The notes: generated by a model not told the origin, from the letters alone. 64,000 nt of DNA from Vogesella alkaliphila (GCF_014652475.1 NZ_BMYW01000002.1:62001-126000); one strand, 5' to 3'; shown: positions 18,541-26,720, counted from the stretch's first letter. Program-made: numbers and translations.

Positions 18541-18987
18541 TCAGGCCGGCGCCTGCCACACCAGGTCGAGGAAATCGGTGCCGGCGTGCGCGATGCGGTA
18601 ACCGAGCGCGGCATAGAAGGCGCGCACGCGGCGGTCGCGGCGCAAACAGCTCAGCCGCACCTGCTCGCCGGGGCGGCACAGCGCCTGCACCAGCTGCATC
18701 GCGCGCCGGCCACAACCGCTGCGCTGCTGCGCCGGCGGCACCACCAGCAGGTCGACGATCAGGCCGGCATTGTCGCGGCGCAGGCTGAGCAGCGCCTGCC
18801 TGGCGTCGCCCTGCTGGAACCAGAACAGCGACGCCGCCTGCTGGCTGGTGGCGAAGCGCTGCCGTTGCAGTGCCTCGTCCCAGCGTGCGACGCGGCGCAG
18901 GCCGGGCATCATCGCGTTGCGGTACAGCGCGTAGGCGGCCTGCTGCTCGCCGGCCAGCAAGGGCTGCAGCGCGCCGCCGTGAGTCAC
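18541..18987 (-). CDS. GNAT-family acetyltransferase
   Basis: The 148-residue protein has a GNAT core: LIVDLLVVPPAQQRSGCGRR is the cofactor-binding strand-loop-helix (with an unusual SGCGRR loop) and AFYAALGYRI is the C-terminal motif. The substrate is unknown. Its start overlaps the stop of the upstream thioesterase gene as ATGA, so the two are translationally coupled and probably sit in one transcript. Confidence 0.8.
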   Translation of the reverse strand: MTHGGALQPLLAGEQQAAYALYRNAMMPGLRRVARWDEALQRQRFATSQQAASLFWFQQGDARQALLSLRRDNAGLIVDLLVVPPAQQRSGCGRRAMQLVQALCRPGEQVRLSCLRRDRRVRAFYAALGYRIAHAGTDFLDLVWQAPA

Positions 18988-19466
18988 TCGGCGGCGGCCT
19001 GCATGTGCTGTTCCGCTTCCATGCGCATCTTCTTGCGGATTTCCGCCTCGCGGAAGCGCTTCTTGTGGGTATCGCTGTCCAGCGACAGCGCCGGCACCGG
19101 CATCGCCTTGCCGTTGTCGAAGGCCACCATGGTGAAGTAGCAGCTGTTGGTGTGGCGCACGCTGCGCTTCTGGATGTCCTCGGCGATCACCTTGATGCCG
19201 ACCTCCATCGAGGTGCGGCCAACGTGGTTGACGCTGGCGAGGAAGGTCACCATCTCGCCGACGTGGATAGGCTGCTTGAACAGCACCTGGTCCACCGACA
19301 GCGTGACCACGTAGCAGCCGGCGTAGCGGCTGGCGCAGGCGTAGGCGACCTGGTCCAGCAGTTTCAGCAGCACGCCGCCGTGCACGTTGCCGGAAAAATT
19401 GGCCATGTCCGGCGTCATCAGCACCGACATGGTGAGTTCGCGCTGGTTTACAGTGTGTTCAAGCAT
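18984..19466 (-). CDS. Acyl-CoA thioesterase, hotdog fold (YciA/BACH-like)
   Basis: The 160-residue protein contains [20 protein letters not shown], the conserved N..GN.HGG motif with the catalytic aspartate segment [13 protein letters not shown], and [12 protein letters not shown]. Such enzymes hydrolyse acyl-CoAs in the cytosol as homohexamers. Starts at MLEHTVN or at MSVLMTP are possible; the first is kept. The gene is divergent from the ABC exporter. A TTGGCCGCA motif copy (19213-19225) lies inside. Confidence 0.9.
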   Translation of the reverse strand: MLEHTVNQRELTMSVLMTPDMANFSGNVHGGVLLKLLDQVAYACASRYAGCYVVTLSVDQVLFKQPIHVGEMVTFLASVNHVGRTSMEVGIKVIAEDIQKRSVRHTNSCYFTMVAFDNGKAMPVPALSLDSDTHKKRFREAEIRKKMRMEAEQHMQAAAE

Positions 19467-19545
19467 TCTGTCCTATCCTTTATGCATTTTTGCGGCACGG
19501 CAGCGTACAATCGTTGCCCGCCCTCTTGTCTGTGCCGTCGCCATC

Positions 19546-21315
19546 ATGTCATCCCTGTCCCGATTGTTCCAGTACGCGCGCCGCTATCGCCGCGACGTGT
19601 ACCTGGCCAGCTGCTTTTCCGTGGTCAACAAGTTCTTCGACATCCTGCCCGAGGTGCTGATCGGCGTAGCGGTGGACGTGGTGGTCAACCGCGAGGCGTC
19701 GTTCCTGGCGGCGCTGGGCGTGACCGATGCCTTCAGCCAGCTGCTGTGGCTGGGCCTGCTGACGGTGCTGATCTGGGGCGGCGAGTCGCTGTTCGAGTAC
19801 CTGTACCAGCTGCGCTGGCGCAATCTGGCGCAGAACCTGCAGCACGAGCTGCGGCTGGACGCCTACCAGCACGTGCAGAAGCTGCCGCTGTCCTACTTCG
19901 AGGACAAGAGCACCGGCAAGCTGATGGCGGTGCTGAACGACGACATCAACCAGCTGGAGCGCTTCCTCAACGGCGGCGCCAACAGCATCATCCAGGTGCT
20001 GTGCTCGACGGTGATGGTCAGCGCGGTGTTCTTCTACCTGGCGCCGACGCTGGCGATGATCGCGCTGGCGCCGATCCCGCTGATCCTGTACGGCACCTTC
20101 TGGTTCCAGAAGCGCATCGCGCCGCGCTACGCGGCGGTGCGCGAGGCGGCGGCGGTGATCAGCGGCCGCCTCAACAACAACCTGCTCGGCGTCGCCACCA
20201 TCAAGGCGTTCACCGCCGAGGCGTTCGAGGCGGCGCACATCCGCGACGCCAGCGAACACTACCGCGCCACCAACGCCGCCGCCATCCGCCTGTCGTCGGC
20301 CATCATCCCGGTGATCCGCATGGCCATCCTGTCCGGCTTCGTGGTGACGCTGGTGTACGGCGGCCACCTGGCGCTCAGCGGCGCCATCGGCGTCGGCAGC
20401 TACTCGGTGCTGGTGTTCCTGACCCAGCGCCTGCTGTGGCCGCTGACCGGCCTCGCCGACATCGCCGACCTGTACCAGCGCTCGATGACCGCCGTCGACC
20501 GCGTGCTGGACGTGCTGCAGGCGCCGCTGTCCATCGACTACCACGGCCGTGCGCTGCCGCACGACAGCGTCAGCGGCCAGCTGAGCTTCAGCCACCTGTC
20601 CTTCGGCTACGGCGATCTCACCGTGCTGCACGACATCTCGCTGACCATCCCGCCGGGACGCACGGTGGCCTTCGTCGGCGCCACCGGCTCCGGCAAGAGC
20701 ACGCTGGTCAAGCTGCTGCTGCGCTTCTACGACGCGCAGCACGGCGAGATCCGCCTCGACGGCCAGGACATCCGCCAGCTGGCGCTGACCGACCTGCGCC
20801 GCGCCATCGGCTACGTCAGCCAGGACGTGTTCCTGACCGACGGCAGCGTGGCGCAGAACATCGCCTACGGCATGCCGGAGCTTGGCCGCGACGCCATCGT
20901 CGCCGCCGCGCGCGCCGCCGAGGCGCACGAGTTCATCGAGCGCCTGCCGCAGGGCTACGACACGCCGATCGGCGAGCGCGGCCAGAAGCTGTCCGGCGGC
21001 CAGCGCCAGCGGCTGGCGCTGGCGCGCGCGATCCTGAAAGACCCGAAGATCCTGATCCTGGACGAGGCCACCAGCGCGGTGGACAACGAGACCGAGGCCG
21101 CCATCCAGCGCTCGCTGGACGTGGTGTCGCGCGGCCGCACCACGGTGGTGATCGCGCACCGCCTGTCCACCGTGCGCCACGCGCACTGCATCCACGTGAT
21201 GGAGCACGGCCGCCTGATCGAATCCGGCACCCACGATACGCTGCTGGCGCAGGACGGCAGCTACGCCGCGCTGTGGCGGCTGCAGACCGGCGAGCGCAGC
21301 GCCGAGGTCGCCTAG
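19546..21315 (+). CDS. ABC exporter, fused membrane and ATPase domains
   Basis: The 589-residue half-transporter has six predicted membrane helices (about residues 20-300) and an ATPase domain with Walker [10 protein letters not shown] (378-386), signature LSGGQRQR (from 482) and Walker [13 protein letters not shown] (from 502). The architecture is that of MsbA/LmrA-type lipid or multidrug exporters, acting as a homodimer in the inner membrane. The substrate cannot be read from sequence. The ATG at 19546 (MSSLSRLF) was chosen over an in-frame one at 19387 that would overlap the divergent thioesterase gene. Confidence 0.9.
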   Translation: MSSLSRLFQYARRYRRDVYLASCFSVVNKFFDILPEVLIGVAVDVVVNREASFLAALGVTDAFSQLLWLGLLTVLIWGGESLFEYLYQLRWRNLAQNLQHELRLDAYQHVQKLPLSYFEDKSTGKLMAVLNDDINQLERFLNGGANSIIQVLCSTVMVSAVFFYLAPTLAMIALAPIPLILYGTFWFQKRIAPRYAAVREAAAVISGRLNNNLLGVATIKAFTAEAFEAAHIRDASEHYRATNAAAIRLSSAIIPVIRMAILSGFVVTLVYGGHLALSGAIGVGSYSVLVFLTQRLLWPLTGLADIADLYQRSMTAVDRVLDVLQAPLSIDYHGRALPHDSVSGQLSFSHLSFGYGDLTVLHDISLTIPPGRTVAFVGATGSGKSTLVKLLLRFYDAQHGEIRLDGQDIRQLALTDLRRAIGYVSQDVFLTDGSVAQNIAYGMPELGRDAIVAAARAAEAHEFIERLPQGYDTPIGERGQKLSGGQRQRLALARAILKDPKILILDEATSAVDNETEAAIQRSLDVVSRGRTTVVIAHRLSTVRHAHCIHVMEHGRLIESGTHDTLLAQDGSYAALWRLQTGERSAEVA

Positions 21316-21358
21316 CTGCCGTATCGCGGCCGGCTCTCTATCCGGCGGCCTGTTAGAT

Positions 21359-21394
21359 GAAAACAGCCCGGCGTTTGCCGGGCTGTTTACTTTA
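21359..21394 (+). terminator. Terminator after the ABC exporter
   Basis: Arms AAACAGCCCGGC and GCCGGGCTGTTT (21361-21388) enclose a GTTT loop and are followed by a T-rich tract on the plus strand. Confidence 0.85.
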
Positions 21395-21400
21395 TGTGCC

Positions 21401-21432
21401 GCCGCTTGCGGCCAACGTTGGCCGCAAGCGGC
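21401..21432. repeat. Perfect palindrome of two TTGGCCGCAAGCGGC copies
   Basis: Two motif copies meet head-to-head at AACGTT, giving a 32-bp perfect palindrome between the exporter terminator and the convergent methyltransferase-like gene. Its right end touches that gene's stop codon. Confidence 0.85.
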
Positions 21433-21893
21433 TAGCACCAGCGCCGCACGCGGCGGCAATAGGCGGCGTAGTCCTCGCCGAACAGCGCCAGCAGCGCGCG
21501 CTCCTCCGGTGCGATCTGGAAGCGGTTCAGCCACAGCACGAACAGCAGCGGCCCCAGCAGCGCCGGCCACGGCTGCAGCCACCACGCCCAGGCCAGCAAC
21601 AGGCACAGCATGCCCAGATACATCGGGTTGCGGCTGAGGCGGTAGAAACCGCTGACCACCAGCACGCTGCTGCGCTGCGGCGTCAGCGGGTTGACGGTGG
21701 TGTGCCGGCGCACGAAGGCCAGCACCGCGCCGCCGTCCAGCAGCACGGCCAGCCCGGCCAGCAGCCACAGCGGCCATTGCACCGCCGGCGGCGGCGGCCA
21801 GCCGCCGCGCCACCACGTCAGCGCCGCCATCAGCGCGGCGCACGTCAGGCCCACCAGTGGCGGCGGGATACGGCACTCCAGCCAGCGCATCAT
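21432..21893 (-). CDS. Isoprenylcysteine methyltransferase-like (ICMT/PEMT) membrane protein
   Basis: The 153-residue protein has about four membrane segments. The SAM-binding C-terminal signature of the family is present: GFYRLSRNPMYLGM, then the EE pair of APEERALLALFGEDYAAYCRR. Bacterial members are thought to methylate small or lipid substrates; the target is unknown. Its start overlaps the stop of the metal ATPase gene as ATGA, so it belongs to the efflux operon. Similar genes near metal ATPases are seen elsewhere, but their role there is unproven. Confidence 0.82.
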   Translation of the reverse strand: MMRWLECRIPPPLVGLTCAALMAALTWWRGGWPPPPAVQWPLWLLAGLAVLLDGGAVLAFVRRHTTVNPLTPQRSSVLVVSGFYRLSRNPMYLGMLCLLLAWAWWLQPWPALLGPLLFVLWLNRFQIAPEERALLALFGEDYAAYCRRVRRWC

Positions 21894-24154
21894 GTTGCCT
21901 CCTTTCTGTTTTCATCGCCCAGCCGCGCCCGCGCCAGGCGCAGGCCGTTGCCGATCACCAGCAGGCTGGCGCCGACATCGGCGAACACCGCCATCCACAG
22001 CGTGGCCACCCCGGCCAGCGCCAGCACGAAGAACAGCAGCTTGATCGCCAGCGCGATCGCGATATTGGCGCGCAGCACCGCCATGCTGCGCCGCGCGTGG
22101 GCGAACAGCAAGGGCAGCTTCTCCAGCCTGTCGTCCATCAGCGCCACCTGCGCCGTCTCCAGCGCGGTGTCCGATCCGGCCGCGCCCATCGCGACCCCCA
22201 GCTCGGCCTGCGCCAGCGCCGGCGCGTCGTTGACGCCGTCGCCGACCATCGCCACCGCGCCGTGGCGCTGCGCCGCGGCCAAGCTTTGCAGCTTGTCGTC
22301 CGGCAACAGGCCGCCGTGGGCCTCGTCCAGCTTCAGTTCGGCGGCGACGCGGCGCACCACCGCCGGCTGGTCGCCGGACAGCATCAGCACGCGCAAGCCC
22401 TGCGCCTGCAGCGCGGCCATGGTGTGCCCGGCCAGCGGCCGCAGCGTGTCGTTGACGTGCAGCAGCGCCAGCAGTTCGCCGTCCAGCAGCAACAGCAGAT
22501 AGCCCTCGCCCTGCGCCTCCAGCGGTGCCAGCAGCGCGTCCAGCCGCGCCGCCGCCACGCCCTGCGCCAGCGCCAGGCGGCGGTTGCCCAGCGCCAGTTG
22601 CCGGCCGTCGATACGGCCCAGCATGCCCTGCCCCGGCCGCTCCGTCACCGCGCCGTGCAGCACGGCAGCGGCAACGTTGGCCGCAGCCGCGCGCCGGCAC
22701 ACCGCCCGCGCCAGCGGATGGGTGGAGTGCTGCTCCAGCGCCGCCGCCAGCGCCAGCACCGTTGCCTCGTCGTGGCCGTCGGCCAACGGCTCGACGCGCG
22801 TCACCGCCACCGTGCCGCTGGTAAGGGTGCCGGTCTTGTCCAGCGCGACGGTGCGGACGCGCGCGGCGGCCTCCAGCGCGGCGCCGCCCTTGATCAGCAT
22901 GCCGTGGCGCGCGGCGGCGGCCAGCGCCGACACCAGCGTCACCGGGGAGGCGATCACCAGCGCGCAGGGGCAGGCGATCACCAGCAGCACCAGCGCCTGA
23001 TACAGCGCCGCCTGCCAGCCCATCAGCCCCAGCGCCGGCAGCGCCACCGCCAGCAGCACGGCCAGCCCCACCACCAGCGGCGTGTAGCGCGCGGCGAAGC
23101 GGTCGATGAAGCGCTGCGTCGGCGCCTTGCCGGCCTGCGCCTCGCGCACGCTGCGGATGATGCGCGCCAGCACGCTGCCGTCGGCCGGCGCGGTGACGCG
23201 CAGCTGCACCAGCGCGCCGCCGTTGATGGCGCCGGCGTACACCGCGTCGCCCGGCCCCTTGTCCAGCGGCAGGCTCTCGCCGGTGATCGGCGCCTCGTTG
23301 AACTGGCTGTGGCCGCTGAGGATCTCGCCGTCCAGCGGCACCCGCTCGCCGGGACGCACGCGCACGATGCGGCCAACCTTGACCGTGGCCACCGCCACTT
23401 CCTGCCAGCCGTCGCCCTGCTGCAGCCAGGCGGTTTCCGGACGCAGCGCCATCAGCGCCTTCACCGCGTCGCCGGCGCGCGCCAGCGCCCGCGCCTCCAG
23501 CCTTTCCGACAAGGCGAACAGGAACAGCACCATCGCCGCTTCCGGCCACTGCCCCAGCAGCATCGCGCCGAGCACCGCCACGCTCATCAGGAAGTAGATG
23601 TTCAGCGTCGCCGTCTTCAGCGCGAACCAGCCCTTGCGCGCGGTGCTGCGCCCGGCCAGCAGCATGGACGGCACCGCGCAGGCCACCACCGGCAGGCTGG
23701 CGTCGCCGGCGCCGCCGAAGGCCAGCGCCTCGGCCAGCACCGCCAGAGCCCCGGCCAGCCACAGCGGCCAGCCGGCCTGGCCATGTGTGGTGGTGACGGC
23801 TGGGGCAGTACTCGCGTGCAGCGTGGCGGGCATGCCGATCGCGGACAGCGCGACCAGCACCTCGGTCTCCGCCACGCCGTCGTGGTACAGCGTCACCGTG
23901 CGCTCGATGTAGTTGAAGGACAGGTCGTTGACGCCGGCCAGCGGGCGCAGCACCTTGGCGACCAGCTGGCCCTCGGTCGGGCAGTCCATCGCCGGGATCG
24001 CCAGCTGCAGGCGGGCACCGGCAGCATTGACCGGCGGCGGCGTCTCGCCATGGGCGTGGCCCGTGTGATCGGCATGATCGTGGCCGGCGTGTTCCGCCGT
24101 GGCGCAGGCCGGGGCTGCAGTGGCGGCGTGTTGATGCTTGCAACAAGAGGACAT
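21890..24154 (-). CDS. cadA: P1B-type Cd/Zn/Pb-exporting ATPase
   Basis: The 754-residue pump opens with a Cys/His-rich tail (CCKHQH, HAGHDHADHTGHAHGE). A degenerate heavy-metal domain with MDCPTE at 56-61 follows. Then come the metal-site CPC at 395-397, the phosphorylated aspartate in DKTGTLT (about 439), TGES, and GDGVNDAPAL. The last helices carry NIAIALAIKLLFF and FADVGAS, the lysine and aspartate typical of group P1B-2 (ZntA/CadA). It exports soft divalent cations from the cytoplasm. The start was set at MSSCCKHQ because the longer frame crosses the regulator operator. It contains two TTGGCCGCA motif copies. Confidence 0.92.
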   Translation of the reverse strand: MSSCCKHQHAATAAPACATAEHAGHDHADHTGHAHGETPPPVNAAGARLQLAIPAMDCPTEGQLVAKVLRPLAGVNDLSFNYIERTVTLYHDGVAETEVLVALSAIGMPATLHASTAPAVTTTHGQAGWPLWLAGALAVLAEALAFGGAGDASLPVVACAVPSMLLAGRSTARKGWFALKTATLNIYFLMSVAVLGAMLLGQWPEAAMVLFLFALSERLEARALARAGDAVKALMALRPETAWLQQGDGWQEVAVATVKVGRIVRVRPGERVPLDGEILSGHSQFNEAPITGESLPLDKGPGDAVYAGAINGGALVQLRVTAPADGSVLARIIRSVREAQAGKAPTQRFIDRFAARYTPLVVGLAVLLAVALPALGLMGWQAALYQALVLLVIACPCALVIASPVTLVSALAAAARHGMLIKGGAALEAAARVRTVALDKTGTLTSGTVAVTRVEPLADGHDEATVLALAAALEQHSTHPLARAVCRRAAAANVAAAVLHGAVTERPGQGMLGRIDGRQLALGNRRLALAQGVAAARLDALLAPLEAQGEGYLLLLLDGELLALLHVNDTLRPLAGHTMAALQAQGLRVLMLSGDQPAVVRRVAAELKLDEAHGGLLPDDKLQSLAAAQRHGAVAMVGDGVNDAPALAQAELGVAMGAAGSDTALETAQVALMDDRLEKLPLLFAHARRSMAVLRANIAIALAIKLLFFVLALAGVATLWMAVFADVGASLLVIGNGLRLARARLGDENRKEAT

Positions 24155-24189
24155 GGCGGGCTCCCGCAGGTTTCGTTGCTGTATTGCAC

Positions 24190-24210
24190 ACCCTGTAGCT
24201 ACTATAGGGT
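24190..24210. promoter_or_regulatory. MerR-family (CadR/PbrR) operator-promoter
   Basis: ACCCTGTAG-CTA-CTATAGGGT is a near-perfect dyad. On the minus strand it follows TTGAC to give a -35 element with the stretched spacer expected for MerR-type promoters, leading to a -10 near TGCAAT. It controls the ATPase gene on one side and cadR on the other. Confidence 0.85.
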
Positions 24211-24242
24211 CAAGCACGAATTGATGAGCGCGGGAGCAGGCA

Positions 24243-24695
24243 ATGCAAATCGGGGAACTGGCCAGACAGACTGGCTGCGAGGTGGAAACCATACGCTACT
24301 ACGAGCGCGAGGGGCTGTTGCCGGCGCCGGCGCGCAGCGCCAGCGGCTATCGCCGCTACGAGCCGGGCCACGTCGAGCAGCTCAACTTCATCCGCCACTG
24401 CCGCTCGCTGGGCATGTCGCTGGCCGACATCCGCCAGCTGGCCGACTATCACCGGCATCCGGCACCGGAGCCGTGCGACCGCGTCAACGCGCTGATCGAC
24501 GACCAGATCCGCCGCGTGCACAGCCAGATCGAGACGCTGCAGCAGCTGGAGCGGCAGCTGCTGGCCCTGCGCGGGCGCTGTCACAGCCCGCACACGCTGG
24601 CCGATTGCGGCATCCTGAAGACGCTGGAAGACGCCTCCAGCGGCGAGCCCTGCGCCTGCCATCCGCCGGCGACGGGCAAAAAAATAGCCGGCTAG
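24243..24695 (+). CDS. cadR: CadR/PbrR-type MerR metal sensor
   Basis: The 150-residue MerR regulator starts MQIGELARQTGCEVETIRYY. It has the metal-sensing cysteines of the Cd/Pb branch: Cys78 in EPCDRV, Cys113 and Cys122 in the CHSPHTLADC loop, and a C-terminal CxC at 137-139. It binds the dyad at 24190 and would induce the efflux ATPase. The last six codons and the stop lie inside the A-run and hairpin of the first small-RNA repeat, so the protein tail (GKKIAG) comes from repeat sequence. Confidence 0.92.
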   Translation: MQIGELARQTGCEVETIRYYEREGLLPAPARSASGYRRYEPGHVEQLNFIRHCRSLGMSLADIRQLADYHRHPAPEPCDRVNALIDDQIRRVHSQIETLQQLERQLLALRGRCHSPHTLADCGILKTLEDASSGEPCACHPPATGKKIAG

Positions 24696-24928
24696 ATAGC
24701 CGGCCTAACAACGCTCGTAAGGGGATTCCAAGGATAGACCTCGTACACCATCCCCGGCTGTACGAGGCATCAGTCAATTCTGATTCAGCACTCGGCTGAT
24801 GCCTTCAGCGGTATCGCTACCGCTGTCACAACCTGTCACTGGCGGCGCGAGTCGGGAGGAGAATCCGTTCTGCAGCCTGGGTGCCAGCGGTCGGTTGTCG
24901 TTACGAGCCACAACACAACACAGAGAGT
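24678..24928 (-). ncRNA. Putative small RNA, copy 1
   Basis: Read on the minus strand, a TATACT box (24940-24935) is followed by about 250 nt ending in the stem AGCCGGCTA/TAGCCGGC and seven T (24684-24678). Inside are a GNRA-capped hairpin (AGCGGTA-GCGA-TACCGCT), a hairpin with CTGATGCC arms, and a stem with TGTACGAG arms whose loop holds GGGGAU. AUCCCC downstream can pair with that loop. The top pair of the stem is A-U here and C-G in copies 2 and 3. A C-rich UCUCCUCCC segment is conserved. The start site is an estimate. Confidence 0.72.
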
Positions 24929-25015
24929 GAGTACAGTATAAGCAGGCCCTAGCCATTCCAGAAATGAATTAAAATTATAAAAATCATTCCATCAAGAAAT
25001 CAACAAACGGCAGGC

Positions 25016-25265
25016 AAAAAAATAGCCGGCTAAGTAGCCGGCCTAACATGCTCGTAAGGGGATTCCAAGGATAGACCTCGTACCTCATCCCCGGTGGTAC
25101 GAGGCATCAGTCAATTCTGATTCAGCACTAGGCTGATGCCTTTCAGCGGTATCGCTACCGCTGTCACAACCTGTCACTGGCGGCGCGAGTCGGGAGGAGA
25201 ATCCGTCCTGCAGCCTGGGTGCCAGCGCCGGTTGTCGTTACGAGCCACAACACAACACAGAGAGT
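25016..25265 (-). ncRNA. Putative small RNA, copy 2
   Basis: This copy has the same layout as copy 1: TATACT at 25277-25272, the conserved GNRA hairpin, and the CTCGTACC/GGTACGAG stem with the GGGGAU loop. It also keeps the UCUCCUCCC segment and a terminator with seven T at 25022-25016. A one-base deletion relative to copy 1 (near 25230) would break any reading frame, which supports an RNA rather than a protein product. Confidence 0.72.
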
Positions 25266-25352
25266 GAGTGCAGTATAAGCAGGCCCTAGCCATTCCGGAA
25301 ATGAATTAAAATTATCAAAATTATTCCATTAAGGAATCAACCAACGGCAGGC

Positions 25353-25603
25353 AAAAAAATAGCCGGCTAAGTAGCCGGCCTAACAACGCTCGTAAGGGGA
25401 ATCCAAGGAATAAAGCTCGTACCTCATCCCCGGTGGTACGAGGCATCAGTCAATTCTGATTCAGCACTCGGCTGATGCCTTCAGCGGTATCGCTACCGCT
25501 GTCACAACCTGCCACTGGCGGCGCGAGTCGGGAGGAGAATCCGTCCTGCAGCCTGGGTGCCAGTGCCGGTTGTCGTTACGAGCCACAACACAACACAGAG
25601 AGT
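25353..25603 (-). ncRNA. Putative small RNA, copy 3, next to the LysR gene
   Basis: Structure and terminator (seven T at 25359-25353) match the other copies. The promoter is the most diverged: the TATACT box (25615-25610) is kept but the upstream 15 bases and the initially transcribed bases differ. The possible pseudoknot partner reads UUCCCC instead of AUCCCC, shortening that pairing by one. Only 67 bp separate its -10 box from the LysR start codon, so the two promoters must overlap. Confidence 0.72.
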
Positions 25604-25615
25604 GATTGCAGTATA

Positions 25616-25682
25616 GGGAGCCCCCGTCTATTCTGGAAATGAATTAAAATTATCAAATCAATTCCATTAAAGAATAGTCAAG
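25616..25682. promoter_or_regulatory. Shared divergent control region of the LysR gene and small RNA 3
   Basis: This region contains ATTCCATTAAAGAAT, an inverted repeat of LysR-site form, and AT-rich GAATTAAAATTATC. Counterparts occur upstream of copies 1 and 2; in front of copy 2 the dyad ATTCCATTAAGGAAT is perfect. A LysR protein controlling all three RNAs would explain the conservation. Confidence 0.5.
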
Positions 25683-26573
25683 ATGGACATCAAGGCACTG
25701 CGTTACTTTACCGAGCTGGTGCGCCAGCAGAACTTCACCCGCGCCGCCGAGGCGCTGTTTGTCACCCAGCCCACCATCAGCAAGATGGTGAAACAGCTGG
25801 AGGACGAGATCGGCAGCCCGCTGCTGATCCGCGAGGGCAAGAGCTTCCACCTCACCGACGCCGGCCGCGTGGTGTACCAGCGCGGCCAGGACGTGCTGGC
25901 GGCGCAGATGCGCCTCAACAGCCAGCTGGCGGAGCTGGCGGAGCTGGCGCGTGGCGAGCTGGTGGTCGGTCTGCCGCCGATGACCGGCGGCGCCTTCTTC
26001 GCGCCGGTGGTCGGCGCCTTTCGCGACCGCTACCCCAATGTCGAGCTGAAGATGGTGGAAGACGGCGCCCGCGCCATCGAAAGCAGCGTGCGCAACGGCC
26101 TGCTGGAAATCGGCGCCGCGGTGCTGCCGGTGGACAACAGCGTGTTCGAAAGCCTGAGCCTGGTACGCGACCGGCTGTGTCTGGTCGCCCCTACCGGCAG
26201 CCCGTGGCACGGCATGGCCAGTGTCACCCTGCTCGACATCGCCGACCGGCCGCTGGTGTTCTATCCGGAGGACTTCTCGCTCAGCGCACGCATTACCGAT
26301 GCCTTCCGCCTGCTCGGCAAGAGCGTGCACATCGCCGGGCGCAGCGCGCACTGGGACTTCATCGCCGCGATGGTGGAGGCGCGGCTAGGCATCGCGCTGC
26401 TGCCGGAGGTGGTGGCACGCCACCTGGAACCGCACCGTTTCGACGTGGTGCCGGTCGACGAGGAGCGCATCGTGTGGCACATCGGCCTGATCTGGAAGAA
26501 GGACAGCTACCTGTCGCACGCCGCCCGCGCCTGGATCACGCTGACCCGCGAAATCCTGCTGCCGGGACACTGA
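25683..26573 (+). CDS. LysR-type transcriptional regulator
   Basis: The 296-residue protein starts MDIKALRYFTELVRQQNFTR and has the LysR DNA-binding domain (RAAEALFVTQPTISKMVKQL) with an effector domain of the CidR/CynR-like branch (VVGLPPMTGGAFFAPVVGAF). The ligand is unknown. The gene is immediately downstream of the small-RNA array and divergent from the nearest copy, the classic LysR layout of regulator and target. Its end is marked by a strong inverted motif pair at 26601. Confidence 0.9.
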   Translation: MDIKALRYFTELVRQQNFTRAAEALFVTQPTISKMVKQLEDEIGSPLLIREGKSFHLTDAGRVVYQRGQDVLAAQMRLNSQLAELAELARGELVVGLPPMTGGAFFAPVVGAFRDRYPNVELKMVEDGARAIESSVRNGLLEIGAAVLPVDNSVFESLSLVRDRLCLVAPTGSPWHGMASVTLLDIADRPLVFYPEDFSLSARITDAFRLLGKSVHIAGRSAHWDFIAAMVEARLGIALLPEVVARHLEPHRFDVVPVDEERIVWHIGLIWKKDSYLSHAARAWITLTREILLPGH

Positions 26574-26600
26574 GCCGCGCGCCAGGCCCCCTGACCGCAC

Positions 26601-26631
26601 AAGGTTGGCCGCAAGGCATGCGGCCAACCTT
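26601..26631. repeat. Inverted TTGGCCGCA pair after the LysR gene
   Basis: AAGGTTGGCCGCA and TGCGGCCAACCTT form a perfect 13-bp stem around AGGCA, followed by TTGTT on the plus strand. It probably also serves as the LysR gene terminator. Confidence 0.85.
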
Positions 26632-26667
26632 GTTGCCATCACACCGCGCCATTTCCACGACACCATG

Positions 26668-26694
26668 AAAAACGCCACCGCGAACGGTGGCGTT
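26668..26694 (-). terminator. Terminator of the TCA-cycle operon after sucD
   Basis: AACGCCACCG and CGGTGGCGTT (26671-26694) with a CGAA loop form a 10-bp stem followed on the minus strand by TTTTT. It lies just beyond the sucD stop codon. Confidence 0.85.
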
Positions 26695-26720
26695 GTGCTT
26701 GGATCAGGCAGTCTTGCGAC

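Larger units (their letters stand above)
24675..25682. repeat. Three tandem copies of a 337-338 bp unit
   Basis: Units begin at GGCAAAAAAATAGCCGG: 24675, 25013 and 25350. The third runs up to the LysR gene start. The copies are close to identical with scattered substitutions and single-base indels. Each unit contains a minus-strand terminator at its left end, several hairpins, a TATACT box and, at its right end, an AT-rich segment like that in front of the LysR gene. The array is a duplication of a small-RNA gene together with its promoter. Confidence 0.92.

Noticed and set aside
24703-24709. GCCTAAC in each tandem unit as an attC R'' box
   Set aside because: No matching GTTRRRY core with an intervening imperfect stem follows within 150 bp; it is simply the right flank of the RNA terminator.
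24774-24956. A 60-codon minus-strand ORF within tandem unit 1
   Set aside because: It starts upstream of the predicted -10 box, lacks a ribosome site, and its frame is broken by a one-base deletion in the other two copies, so it is not a conserved gene.
24675-25682. Tandem array as a CRISPR locus
   Set aside because: Units are 337-338 bp and near-identical throughout, with no short repeats separated by unique spacers and no cas genes.
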